Shown here piece by piece: positions 44,285-52,577 of a stretch of 64,000 bases of DNA. The stretch is from positions 2,475,001-2,539,000 of the forward strand of contig NZ_JAFHKM010000002.1 in assembly GCF_016937515.1 (NCBI RefSeq). Direction: 5' to 3'. The translations under genes and the position numbers were made by a program. Source of the stretch: Cohnella algarum (lineage in GTDB: Bacteria > Bacillota > Bacilli > Paenibacillales > Paenibacillaceae). Position 1 is the first letter of the stretch, and each line of letters opens with the position of its first letter. Under the pieces are notes generated by a model. The model saw only the letters and a list, made by a program, of their open reading frames with translations. It was not told where the DNA came from and ran no database searches.

Positions 44285-45172
44285 GTGCTGTTTTTGAAAA
44301 AATGGTTGTCTTTATTGTCGGTTATCGTCGTCGTCGCGGTCGCGGCCGCTTGTTCGAATTCCGGATCGGGAGGCGGGGACGCGAAGTCGATCAAGCTGGC
44401 TTACGTCGCCTGGGACTCGGAAATCGCGAGCACCAACGTCGTAAAGGAAGTGCTGGAATCGAAGCTCGGCTATACGGTGGAAATGCTGCAGGTCGACGCG
44501 GGCCCGATGTGGACCGGCATCGCCGACGGCAGCGCGGACGCGATGGTTGCCGCATGGCTGCCGAGCACGCATGCCTCCTATATGGAAACCTACGCGGAAG
44601 ACATCGTTGACCTTGGTCCGAACCTGGACGGCACGAAGACGGGGCTGACCGTTCCGGCCTATATGGACATCTCGTCGATCGAAGATTTGAAAAACGCCGA
44701 TACGGTCGCCGCGCTGGACGGCAAAATTATCGGGATCGAGCCCGGCGCCGGCATTATGATGGCGACGGAGAAGGCGCTCGAGGATTACGCTTTGAGCGAC
44801 TATACGCTGGTCGAAAGCTCGTCGGCCGCCATGGCGCAGGAACTGAAAAAGGCGTACGACAACGAGCAGCCGATCGTCGTCACCGGCTGGACGCCGCACT
44901 GGATGTTCGGGTCGATGGAGCTGAAGTACCTGGAAGACCCGAAGGGCGTATACGGCGGCGCCGAGCAAATTCATACGATCGCGCGCCAAGGCCTCGAGGA
45001 AGACAAGCCGGATGCCTATACGTTCCTGGATCAGTTCCAGTGGACTCCGGACGACATGGCTTCCGTCATGGTCGCCATCCAGGAAGGCAAGTCGCCGGAG
45101 GAAGCCGCCAAGGAATGGGTGGAAACCAACGGCGGCAAAGTCGACGCCTGGATTCAGGGTATCGAACAATAA
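44285..45172 (+). CDS. opuAC: Glycine betaine-binding lipoprotein
   Basis: The 295-residue protein has a lipoprotein signal with the lipobox VAAAC (Cys at about residue 23) and a Ser/Gly-rich linker. The binding domain carries the aromatic residues expected for a quaternary ammonium cage: Trp in VAWDSE, Trp in GPMWTGIADGSADAM, Trp in AAWLPSTH and Trp in TGWTPHWMF. It delivers betaine to OpuAA/OpuAB. GTG 44,285 is the listed start; TTG 44,294 is closer to the expected distance from ATGGGG and may be the real one. Confidence 0.9.
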   Translation: MLFLKKWLSLLSVIVVVAVAAACSNSGSGGGDAKSIKLAYVAWDSEIASTNVVKEVLESKLGYTVEMLQVDAGPMWTGIADGSADAMVAAWLPSTHASYMETYAEDIVDLGPNLDGTKTGLTVPAYMDISSIEDLKNADTVAALDGKIIGIEPGAGIMMATEKALEDYALSDYTLVESSSAAMAQELKKAYDNEQPIVVTGWTPHWMFGSMELKYLEDPKGVYGGAEQIHTIARQGLEEDKPDAYTFLDQFQWTPDDMASVMVAIQEGKSPEEAAKEWVETNGGKVDAWIQGIEQ

Positions 45173-45193
45173 ATCAGCGTTAAAAAAGCAAAG

Positions 45194-45237
45194 GAAAGCC
45201 GCCGGCTCTTGCCACGTCGCAGGGGCCGGCGGCTTTC
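45194..45237 (+). terminator. Terminator of the opuA operon
   Basis: GAAAGCCGCCGGC at 45,194-45,206 pairs exactly with GCCGGCGGCTTTC at 45,225-45,237. It starts 21 bases after the opuAC stop. The tail after the stem is short in T, so it is assigned from position and stem strength. Confidence 0.65.
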
Positions 45238-45306
45238 TCCCGCGTTGCGGCCCGCCGTGCCGCGGGCTATAATGGGACGAAGAATACAGCCGACTGGAGG
45301 CGTGAC

Positions 45307-45780
45307 ATGCTCAGTTTCGAACAAAAGCTTGCGATTGCCGATTCGTTCCCCGAGCTGCGGCGCAAGGACGTATCGCTCGGTCGCGTCAATTATCATTATG
45401 AAGCGAGCGCCCGCGACAAAAAAACGGTCGTTTACCATCTCCATCCGAACGGGAACGGCTACGTTTATGCGGAAGGCGCGGAAGGCTACGAAACGGACGA
45501 CAAGGGCTTCGTCAATATTCGCGACTTCTCGGAAAACGACCTCCGGACGGTAATCGGCCTGTCGATCCGATTGCTGGGTGATGCCGGCGAGGCTCGGACA
45601 AGCGGCGGGCCGGCTCGCGAGGAGCTATGGCGCAACGCCGAAGGGCAGAGGCTCGAATTGAAGTACGACGAAGAGGACGCGATGTGGTACGTTTTTTGCG
45701 GGTTGAACTTGGACGGGGTTTACGAAACGTACGATGAAGCCGCGGACTACTTGAAGGAAGAAGGCTTTGCGCGCTCCTAG
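45307..45780 (+). CDS. Hypothetical protein, 157 residues
   Basis: ATG after GACTGGAGGCGTGAC. The soluble, acidic product has an N-terminal half of beta strands (VNYHYEASARDKKTVVYHLHPNGNGYVY) and a C-terminal part with MWYVFCGLNLDGVYETYDEAADYLKEE. No domain is recognised. It may be cotranscribed with the next small gene (38 bases away). Confidence 0.55.
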   Translation: MLSFEQKLAIADSFPELRRKDVSLGRVNYHYEASARDKKTVVYHLHPNGNGYVYAEGAEGYETDDKGFVNIRDFSENDLRTVIGLSIRLLGDAGEARTSGGPAREELWRNAEGQRLELKYDEEDAMWYVFCGLNLDGVYETYDEAADYLKEEGFARS

Positions 45781-45818
45781 AGACGGCGGGCGGCAAGGCC
45801 GGAAGGAAGGGCGGGCCG

Positions 45819-46055
45819 ATGGAGGCAACCGAGCAGGAAGTGGCGGAATGGATGGTCCGGGAAATCCGGTTCCGGGGCATGCTGCATCAAAGCGAGGCGA
45901 TCGAATACGTGAAAGCCCATTTCGGGGAACGCTTCGTCTTCGTAAACGAGAACGGAAACGCTTCGCTGTCGAAGGAAGTGAAAAAGGCGTTTCGCAAGCT
46001 CCACCGGGGCAGGATCGCCTGGGACCGCGACGGCTTTTTCTGGGGCTGGACCTGA
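45819..46055 (+). CDS. Small conserved-type protein, 78 residues (possibly DUF6953)
   Basis: ATG after GGAAGGGCGGGCCG. The product is a small helical protein (EVAEWMVREIRFRGMLHQSEAIEYVKAHFGERFVFVNENGNASLS, then a basic helix and WDRDGFFWGW). The pattern fits a short family annotated as DUF6953 in Firmicutes as far as I can recall. Function unknown. It follows a hypothetical protein and precedes a membrane protein. Confidence 0.5.
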   Translation: MEATEQEVAEWMVREIRFRGMLHQSEAIEYVKAHFGERFVFVNENGNASLSKEVKKAFRKLHRGRIAWDRDGFFWGWT

Positions 46056-46134
46056 CGGGAGTGACTCCCGTCATTGCCTGCGCGGTAGGCAAAGAGTATC
46101 ATTTAGCTATTACATAGCGGCAGGGTGGACGCAC

Positions 46135-47082
46135 TTGAAAGTAAACATCGGATTCCGCACGATCAAGACGGCGGTCGGCGTAAGCGTATCGGTGCTGATC
46201 GCGCAAGCGCTCAAGCTCGAATATTACTCCGCTTCCGGGATATTGACGCTTTTGTGCATTCAAAAGTCGCGGAAGCAATCCAATAAGGCCGTTTTCAGCC
46301 GCCTGGTCGCCTGCATGCTGGGCATGATTGCGTCCACGGCGCTGTTCGAAATCATCGGCTATGCCCCGTATTCGTTTCTAGTGCTGATGCTTCTGTTTAT
46401 TCCTCTGTGCGTCAAATTGCGCATTCAGGAGGGATTGGCGAGCAGCTCGGTCATCATTATGCACGTCTATATGAACCGGCAGATCGAAGCGTCGTTTTTC
46501 CTCAACGAGGTGCTCGTCATTCTGATCGGACTGGGCGTGGCGCTGCTCATCAATTGGTATATGCCGAGCATCGACAAGCAGCTGAACCGGATGAAGGCGG
46601 AAGCGGACCGGCTGATCTCCGTTATTTTGAGCGAGTTTTCCGTCTATTTGAAAAACGGCTACACGCTTTGGGACGGCAAGGAGATGCTGCAGCTGTCCGA
46701 TTTGCTCGACCGGGCGCTGCGCATGGCGCAGCTGGAGGAAGAGAATTACCGTCCGGGCAAGAAGGGCGGCTATCGGACCTATTTTCACAACAAACGCAAA
46801 CAATACGAACTGCTGGAGAGAATGCTCCCGCACGTATCGCAAATTACCGCCCAGGTGGAACAGGGGCTTCGCATCGGCCAGTTCATGGAGCGGCTCTCCG
46901 AACATATGAAGCGGCAGGGCGAATCGGGCGGCGACCGTCACGACAATTTTTACGAGTCTCTCCGGGGGATTCGGGAATACCACAAAGGCTTGCCCCTGCC
47001 CGAAACGAGAGAAGAGTTCGAAACCCGCGCCAACCTGTTCGCGGCGGCGAACGAGCTCGAACGGTTTATCGATACGCTATGA
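46135..47082 (+). CDS. Aromatic-acid-exporter-family membrane protein (YqjA-like)
   Basis: The 315-residue product has about four to five hydrophobic segments in the first 150 residues (IKTAVGVSVSVLIAQALKL; LVACMLGMIASTALFEIIG; FLVLMLLFIPLCVKL; VLVILIGLGVALLINWY) and a long soluble helical C-terminal domain. This layout fits the ArAE_1 family. Transport substrate is unknown. The start is TTG 46,135 after CAGGGTGGACGCAC. Confidence 0.7.
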   Translation: MKVNIGFRTIKTAVGVSVSVLIAQALKLEYYSASGILTLLCIQKSRKQSNKAVFSRLVACMLGMIASTALFEIIGYAPYSFLVLMLLFIPLCVKLRIQEGLASSSVIIMHVYMNRQIEASFFLNEVLVILIGLGVALLINWYMPSIDKQLNRMKAEADRLISVILSEFSVYLKNGYTLWDGKEMLQLSDLLDRALRMAQLEEENYRPGKKGGYRTYFHNKRKQYELLERMLPHVSQITAQVEQGLRIGQFMERLSEHMKRQGESGGDRHDNFYESLRGIREYHKGLPLPETREEFETRANLFAAANELERFIDTL

Positions 47083-47262
47083 TTCCGCCCGGCCTTCAGG
47101 CCGGGCTGTTTCGTTACAGCACCGGCCCCATCGATTTGATTTGGCATGGTGGCATCGGAGCGCCGCTGGCTGCAATAAGGAGCGTCGGGGCGCCGATGAA
47201 CGGAATACGCTCACGTCGGAAGCCCTGGCAGTGGGAAAGCCCCCCCGTTTGACGAGCCTATG

Positions 47263-47440
47263 TTGGATTTTATCCAACGGTCGGAGCGAAAAACGACGAG
47301 GTTTCGATCCAGAGTGGAATTTATCCAACGAAAAGCGGCCGTATCGGCCGAAATGAACGAAACGTTCCCTCTAGGTTGGACAAAATCCATTCAAGCGCAA
47401 GGGATTCGCGAAAAAGCCGGTTTTGATTGGATAAAATCCA
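47263..47440. repeat. Four short palindromic repeats with TTGGATaaaATCCAA cores
   Basis: The motif TTGGATTTTATCCAA or its reverse orientation occurs at 47,263, about 47,314, 47,375 and 47,427, the copies being 50-62 bases apart and with some substitutions (TGGAATTTATCCA, TTGGACAAAATCCA). The intervening bases also show short related runs such as CGAAAAA and GATTCG. The 590-base gap 47,083-47,672 holds this repeat set, an operator/promoter and no gene. They may be remnants of a mobile repeat or binding sites. Confidence 0.6.
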
Positions 47441-47605
47441 CTGTAGCTCTGCCCCGTCACGCGCATCGTTGCCTCCTTTCTCTCCGTTCAGGCCGGGAAT
47501 CGTCCGCCCAATCGCCGGACCGGGCAATATTGAAAGCCGAACTCGACGGGCCGGGCCAACAAAGTGCCCTCCCTCAGAGAACGGCAAAACCGTTTTTTCA
47601 AAATA

Positions 47606-47648
47606 TTTATATTGTCATATTGACAATATAAAATTCCCGGCATATACT
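47606..47648 (+). promoter_or_regulatory. Sigma-A promoter overlapped by an 11-base-arm palindrome before the nrtR-like gene
   Basis: TTTATATTGTC at 47,606-47,616 and GACAATATAAA at 47,622-47,632 are exact reverse complements around a five-base spacer. The right arm contains most of the -35 TTGACA (47,620-47,625); the -10 TATACT is at 47,643-47,648, a spacing of 17 bases. The promoter is near consensus and repressor binding here would block it. The start codon is 25 bases downstream of the -10. Autoregulation by the encoded NUDIX/winged-helix protein is the likely reading but is inferred. Confidence 0.75.
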
Positions 47649-47672
47649 GGAATCAACAAGGAGGTTTTCCGC

Positions 47673-48446
47673 ATGACGCAATCGCACTCGTATCGCACGC
47701 CCGACGGTTTGCCGGTCGATATCGCCATCTTTACGATCGCTTCGCTGGTCAAACCGGGCAATTACAAAATGCTCGCCGAACGCCGATTGCGCGTCCTGCT
47801 TGTGCGGCGCAGCCGCCAGTCCGAAGCTTATCCGGGCTGCTGGGCGCTGCCGGGAGGGTTTTCCGACGAGAACGAGACGCTGACGGAAGCCGCTTACCGG
47901 GAATTGAAGGAAGAGACGAACGTGAGCGGGGACGTCATGATCGAGCAGATCAAGACGGTGTACTACCCCGGACGCGACCCCAGAGGATGGATGCCTTCCG
48001 TCGTCTACTGCGCTCTGGTCAAAGAGCAGTACCTGCTTGACCTGGCGGCCGATACCGATGCCGACGAGGTCGGGCTGTTCGATATCGAAGAAGCGCTCGG
48101 AATGAAGCTGGCGTTCGATCACAACGACATTTTGCTGGACGCCTTGGCCCATGTCCGGAAGAAGATGATGACGACTACGATCGCCAAGGAGTTTTTGCCG
48201 GACCGGTTTACGATCCGGGAACTGTTTCAGGTCATTCAAACGGTCGTCCCCGACTTCGAGGAAGACATCGCCAATTTCAAAAGGAACCTGCTTGCGACAA
48301 AGACGCGCAAAGGGCTGATCCGGGAAGCGGCGGATGCCGAGGGCCGGCCGATGACGACGGACCGAAACTCCAACCGACCGGCCAGACTGTACGAATTCAC
48401 GGATTACGAGCCGAACATATCCATCTACAACTCCGGTTTATTTTAA
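47673..48446 (+). CDS. NrtR-type NUDIX/winged-helix regulator of NAD metabolism
   Basis: The 257-residue protein has an N-terminal NUDIX domain with GGFSDENETLTEAAYRELKEE (the box ends EETN rather than EETG) and a C-terminal winged-helix region (FTIRELFQVIQTVVPDFEEDIANFKRNLLATK). This architecture is that of NrtR, which binds ADP-ribose-type ligands through the NUDIX fold and represses NAD salvage genes. It is followed at 150 bases by nadV and nadM, the expected targets. ATG 47,673 after AAGGAGGTTTTCCGC. Confidence 0.8.
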   Translation: MTQSHSYRTPDGLPVDIAIFTIASLVKPGNYKMLAERRLRVLLVRRSRQSEAYPGCWALPGGFSDENETLTEAAYRELKEETNVSGDVMIEQIKTVYYPGRDPRGWMPSVVYCALVKEQYLLDLAADTDADEVGLFDIEEALGMKLAFDHNDILLDALAHVRKKMMTTTIAKEFLPDRFTIRELFQVIQTVVPDFEEDIANFKRNLLATKTRKGLIREAADAEGRPMTTDRNSNRPARLYEFTDYEPNISIYNSGLF

Positions 48447-48520
48447 TTCCGGTCAAAACGACCTTCTCCGTCCCGGGGACGACGAAGCCGTTTTGGCTTG
48501 AGCGGCCTTGTTGCCGTTAT

Positions 48521-48545
48521 TTATAAAGTCGATTCGACTATAAAA
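48521..48545. promoter_or_regulatory. Palindrome upstream of nadV
   Basis: AGTCGA-T-TCGACT at 48,527-48,539 is a perfect 13-base palindrome, and partly symmetrical TTATA/TATAA flanks extend it to 25 bases. It is 52 bases before the nadV start, where a repressor would act. TACAAT at 48,575-48,580 could be the -10, without a good -35. The sequence differs from the palindrome at 47,606, so either the same protein recognises degenerate sites or different proteins act. Confidence 0.45.
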
Positions 48546-48597
48546 AAGGTCAACATTTTCCGATGCCGATCGGTTACAATCAAGGGAGGAAACGCCC

Positions 48598-50022
48598 ATG
48601 TTAAACCAAATTCGCCAAAACCCTCTGCTGCTGACGGACAGCTATAACCTGTCGCATACCCGCCTGAAATGCAATGTCGACTGGGAGGTCAGCCATCTGT
48701 ACAACCGCAGCCAGGGGATGATCCTGTACGGTTTGCGGGAGACGATCGCGAACCTGCTGTCGATCCGGATAACCGAAGAGCACATTCGGGAGGCCGAGCG
48801 CGGCGCCGCCATGCAAGGCCTGAAGTTCCCGTCGGAGCTGTTCGAGCGGGTCGTGAACGAGTGCAACGGCTACGCTCCGATCGCCGTCGAATCGCTGCCG
48901 GAAGGAACCTGGTGCCCGGCGGGAACCCCGTTCGCGCAAGTGTACAATACGAAGACGGGCTTCGGGGAACTCGTCACCTGGTGGGAAGGCGTCTTCATGC
49001 ACGCGTATTTCCCGAGCGGCTGCGCGACGGAGGCGTTCCGCATGCGCCGCTATCTCGAACAAAAGCAAAGGCAGTACGGCTATGACGATTCGTTTTTCTG
49101 GAAACTCCACAGCTTCGGCTTTCGCGGACATCGCAGCCTCGAGGATGCGTACTGGGCCGGAACGGCCTGGAACCTGGCGCTGCAGGGAACGGACGATTTC
49201 CATACGACCCTGCATACGCCGAACGCGCTCATCGGCAGCATTTCGGCGCTCGCCCACAAAGTGACGCAGCAATTCGACGACGAGCTGGATTGCTTCCGAC
49301 ACGCGATCGACGCGACCGCCCAAGCCGGGGAAAAGGTCGTCGCGCTCGTCATCGACACCTACGACGCCAACCGGGTCATCCGCGAATATTTGCCGGAGCT
49401 TGGGGCGCGGGCCAGGGAGCGAGGGGTGCGGATCGTGCTGCGTCCGGACAGCGGAGACGTGCTGCGGCAGGCGATCGACATTTACGAGGCGGCTCGCGGC
49501 CACGGACTGCTGGACGTCGTCGGCGTCATCATCGGCGAAGGCATGAACTTCGAGCGGGTGCGGCAATACGACGAGCAGCTGGAGCAAGAAGGCGTGCCGA
49601 TCAGCTTCGTCTCGTACGGAGTCGGGGCGGGATTCTACCAGAACGTCAGCCGGGATACGCTCGGATGGGCGATGAAGACCGCGTTCAGCAACGGGAAGGA
49701 CCGGATGAAGTTTTCGATGGTCGAGTTGAAGCGGAGCCTTCCGGGGAAAATCAAACCGGTTCTCGTTAGGGGAGAGCTGACGGTGGAAGCGGCGGACGAG
49801 AGCGAGCTGGAAGGATTGTACGAAACCGTCTACCGTCACGACGGCGACGGCGAGCCTGCGCTGCTTCCGGCGGGGCCGGACCACTGGGCGGCCGTTCGCG
49901 AGCGGATGCGCAAGCAGACGGCAGAGCAGCAAAACGTAAGGCTGTCGGCGGAAATCGAACGTAAAATCAGACGGTTTGCCGATCTGTACTTGCAGACGGA
50001 GGAAAAGAAAGAGAGAGGATAA
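48598..50022 (+). CDS. nadV: Nicotinamide phosphoribosyltransferase
   Basis: The 474-residue product shows the type II PRTase fold of NAMPT/NadV: LLTDSYNLSHTR at the N-terminus, FWKLHSFGFRGHRS, the GTD in ALQGTDDF that contributes to nicotinamide recognition, and IVLRPDSGD with the phosphoribosyl-binding Asp and Gly. It makes NMN from nicotinamide and PRPP. It is followed after two bases by nadM, so the pair would convert nicotinamide to NAD. The ATG follows GGGAGGAAACGCCC. Confidence 0.88.
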   Translation: MLNQIRQNPLLLTDSYNLSHTRLKCNVDWEVSHLYNRSQGMILYGLRETIANLLSIRITEEHIREAERGAAMQGLKFPSELFERVVNECNGYAPIAVESLPEGTWCPAGTPFAQVYNTKTGFGELVTWWEGVFMHAYFPSGCATEAFRMRRYLEQKQRQYGYDDSFFWKLHSFGFRGHRSLEDAYWAGTAWNLALQGTDDFHTTLHTPNALIGSISALAHKVTQQFDDELDCFRHAIDATAQAGEKVVALVIDTYDANRVIREYLPELGARARERGVRIVLRPDSGDVLRQAIDIYEAARGHGLLDVVGVIIGEGMNFERVRQYDEQLEQEGVPISFVSYGVGAGFYQNVSRDTLGWAMKTAFSNGKDRMKFSMVELKRSLPGKIKPVLVRGELTVEAADESELEGLYETVYRHDGDGEPALLPAGPDHWAAVRERMRKQTAEQQNVRLSAEIERKIRRFADLYLQTEEKKERG

Positions 50023-50024
50023 CG

Positions 50025-50594
50025 ATGGCAAGGCCTTTTCAATTCGGCTTCGTGCTCGGCCGGTTTCAACAGCTTCACATCGGGCACGAACAAATTATCG
50101 AAATGGGGATCGGCGTTTGCGAGCGCCTGCTCGTGCTCGTCGGTTCCGCCCAGCTGCAAGGCACGCGGCGCAATCCGTTTCCGGCGCAGCTCCGCGTCGA
50201 GATGCTGACCGAGCTTTTCGGCGACCGCATTCATATCCTTCCTTTACCCGATTATACGAACGAGGACGATCACAGCCATGCCTGGGGGCGTTATTTGCTC
50301 GACGCGGTCCGGAGCTACGGCCGGGAGCGGGGATGGCCGCCGCTCGATTTGATGATTACCGGCAACGACGAGGAGCGGGGACGATGGTTTCCGCCCGAAG
50401 AGGAAGCGGATCTGGGGAAGCTGATCGTGCCGCGCTCCCGCATCCCGATTCACGCCACCGATTTGCGGCAGGCGCTGCTGGCGGGCGACAGGGCGTTCTG
50501 GGAGAGCTACGTCAATCCGAAGCTGCACGCCCGGTACGAGCAATTGCGTTCGCTGACGCTGGCGGCCGCGGAAACGAAAGAGCCCGGGAACTGA
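50025..50594 (+). CDS. nadM: Nicotinamide-nucleotide adenylyltransferase
   Basis: The 189-residue product has the nucleotidyltransferase HxGH signature in GRFQQLHIGHEQII, GSAQLQGTRRNPF and RIPIHATDLRQALL (ISSTxxR-like position), typical of the NadM family. It condenses NMN with ATP to NAD. Its start is two bases after nadV and its TGA is inside a terminator hairpin. Regulation is likely from the palindromes upstream of nrtR and nadV. Confidence 0.85.
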   Translation: MARPFQFGFVLGRFQQLHIGHEQIIEMGIGVCERLLVLVGSAQLQGTRRNPFPAQLRVEMLTELFGDRIHILPLPDYTNEDDHSHAWGRYLLDAVRSYGRERGWPPLDLMITGNDEERGRWFPPEEEADLGKLIVPRSRIPIHATDLRQALLAGDRAFWESYVNPKLHARYEQLRSLTLAAAETKEPGN

Positions 50595-50617
50595 CCCCGA
50601 AGGGTCGTTCCCGGGCT
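50581..50617 (+). terminator. Hairpin overlapping the nadM stop codon
   Basis: AGCCCGGGAAC at 50,581-50,591 pairs with GTTCCCGGGCT at 50,607-50,617, with TGACCC/GGGTC extending inside the loop. The nadM TGA (50,592-50,594) is in the stem. The stem is strong but followed by only a short T run. Confidence 0.65.
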
Positions 50618-50686
50618 GCCGTTCTGCGCGCCTTGCCAGGCGGCCGGAACACCAAATCCCGGCGCGTCCGTTACTTGCCGTCCGGC

Positions 50687-51769
50687 TCAAATGGCGAAGG
50701 TCGCCGCCCATACGCATACCGGCTTGGATACCGATACGGAAAGACCGGTGTACGACAGCTTTCCGGAAACGGGATCGATCCGGAACAGCGTCAGGTTGTT
50801 CGTGTCCCGGTTGGCGGCGAGCAAATGGCGTCCTCCGGGCAAAATCGAAAAGTGGCGAGGGTGCCCGCCCTGAACGGACGCGTGTTCGACATACGCGAGT
50901 TCGCCGGTCGCTTCGTCGATCGCGTATACGACGATGCTGTCGTGCCCGCGGTTGGAGCCGTACAGGAATTTGCCGTCGGGGGAGACCGCGATTTCCGCGC
51001 ATGTGTTTTCGCCTTCGAAATCGGGCGGAAGCGTCGGCACGGTCGCGACGCGTTCCAGCCGCCCGGTTACTGCGTCATAGCGGAACGAAACGATCGAGCT
51101 GTCCACCTCGTTGATGACGAACGCAAAGGCGCCGTTCGGGTGAAACGTCAAGTGCCGCGGCCCGGCGCCCGGATGAAGCGCCGTGTCGCCGTGCGGCAGC
51201 AGCTTGCCGTTATCGACCTTATAGGCGCGAATGCGGTCGAGCCCCAAATCGCAAACGAACAGGTAGCTGCCGTCCGGACTGTAGAACGAGGAGTGCGGGT
51301 GCGGCCTGTCCTGCCGTTCGGGATGCGCGCTTTTGCCTTCGTGGCGCCGTTCGTCCAGCAGACGGCCGATACGGCCGTCTTTTTCGAGTTCGACGAGGCT
51401 GACCAAACCCTCATGGTAGCTGGTTAACGTCAGGTAACGGTCGTCGGCGCTTTTTTGAATATGACAGGTCGGACCGCTGTTCGCGAGCGACCGGTTGACC
51501 TCCGTCAAGGTTCCGCTTGCGGGGTCGAGCTTCATATAGACGGCATCGCTCGCCTTGGAGCCGTCTTCGGCTTTGGTTTCCGTCAACGCGTAAACGGCGC
51601 GCCGCGGCGCATCCAGGCAAAGGAAGGTCGGATTTTGAAAGCCGGATTTCCGGTCCAGCAGCGTCAGCGTCTCCCGGCCGGCATCGAATTCATACACGTA
51701 AACCCCGGCGGAGGCGGCTTCGGCATAAGATCCTGCCACGATTAACGTACGATTTTCGGAAAGGCTCAA
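50687..51769 (-). CDS. Lactonase-family beta-propeller (6-phosphogluconolactonase-like)
   Basis: The 360-residue product has repeated beta-sheet blades typical of the seven-bladed Pgl/Lactonase family: YLFVCDLGLDRIRAYKV, GPRHLTFHPNGAFAFVINEVDSSI, GKFLYGSNRGHDSIVVY and GGHPRHFSILPGGRHLLAANRDTNNL. The conserved HPH in RQDRPHPHSSF and the NE and HP blade motifs are there. Family members hydrolyse 6-phosphogluconolactone or similar lactones. The start is TTG 51,769 after GGGAGA. It is convergent with nadM and has no operon partner. Confidence 0.78.
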   Translation of the reverse strand: MSLSENRTLIVAGSYAEAASAGVYVYEFDAGRETLTLLDRKSGFQNPTFLCLDAPRRAVYALTETKAEDGSKASDAVYMKLDPASGTLTEVNRSLANSGPTCHIQKSADDRYLTLTSYHEGLVSLVELEKDGRIGRLLDERRHEGKSAHPERQDRPHPHSSFYSPDGSYLFVCDLGLDRIRAYKVDNGKLLPHGDTALHPGAGPRHLTFHPNGAFAFVINEVDSSIVSFRYDAVTGRLERVATVPTLPPDFEGENTCAEIAVSPDGKFLYGSNRGHDSIVVYAIDEATGELAYVEHASVQGGHPRHFSILPGGRHLLAANRDTNNLTLFRIDPVSGKLSYTGLSVSVSKPVCVWAATFAI

Positions 51770-51920
51770 AGGTATCGTCTCCCGTCATGGATTCATTTCG
51801 TTTTATTTTACCTTTTCGGAAGAGAAGATGTAAAATGTTTTGGCCGTGCCTCTCCTCATGTCGAAAAATGAATGATAAGATAAAAGTGGTAATCGCATTT
51901 AGTCGGAAAGGATCGAAATA

Positions 51921-52577
51921 ATGGGATTTTTGTCGTTTGTATTGGTGTCGACCGTCGAATATAGTGCCATGCTACTGGGGATTCTGGCCTTGTATCGCTT
52001 TCAGATCCGGTATTCGATTGCTCCGATCGTCGTTATTTCGCTGGTTTGCTCTTTTCTTTCCCATGCGCTGCGGATCAAGTATGAGGTCGAAATGGCTCCG
52101 GTCATTCAGCTTGTCGTCCTGATTTTGCTTTTCTGGCTGATGTTTCGCGTGCCGTTCATTTATTCGTGCATCATGATCATTACCTACTTTGTCGTATACA
52201 TTCTGCTGCAGGCGCTCCTGCTCCTTATGCTGCCCGCCGCGCCATGGTTCGACGAGATCGGCTTGCAAAGCCTGGAAAGTCCCGAGACGTATTCGATGCA
52301 GATCATATGCGCTGCCGCCAACATCGCATTCGCCTGGTACTTGCAGTCTTCGGGGCGCGGATTCACGTTCGTTCCGAACGGCCCGTCCTCCGCCTTTCCC
52401 TGGAAGCGGGAAAACTTGAAGCTGTTCATTTTAATCATGGTCGGATTTTTGGTCTTGGCGATTAGCTATTATCTGTACGTCGAGCATTTTCATATTTTAG
52501 TCCCGCTGGTGATGCTGACGCTCGGCTTGTTCATCGCCATCTTTCATTATTCGATCCTGAAGGAAAAGAACCAATGA
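51921..52577 (+). CDS. Agr-locus multi-TM protein without a kinase domain
   Basis: The 218-residue product has six or seven hydrophobic segments (from VEYSAMLLGILALYRF to LVPLVMLTLGLFIAIFHY) and ends in a short charged tail, ILKEKNQ. The shape is that of the N-terminal sensor part of AgrC-type receptors, but the kinase is absent and no second gene supplies it in the window. It overlaps the agrB-like gene by four bases (ATGA). A receptor lacking its kinase or a maturation helper are both possible. Confidence 0.5.
   Translation: MGFLSFVLVSTVEYSAMLLGILALYRFQIRYSIAPIVVISLVCSFLSHALRIKYEVEMAPVIQLVVLILLFWLMFRVPFIYSCIMIITYFVVYILLQALLLLMLPAAPWFDEIGLQSLESPETYSMQIICAAANIAFAWYLQSSGRGFTFVPNGPSSAFPWKRENLKLFILIMVGFLVLAISYYLYVEHFHILVPLVMLTLGLFIAIFHYSILKEKNQ

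Noticed and set aside
47263..47440. Possible CRISPR-like spaced repeats
   Set aside because: The repeated core is only about 15 bases, palindromic, alternates in orientation and varies between copies.
48601..50031. 476-residue minus-strand frame opposite nadV
   Set aside because: It mirrors nadV exactly and lacks motifs; nadV has full catalytic blocks.
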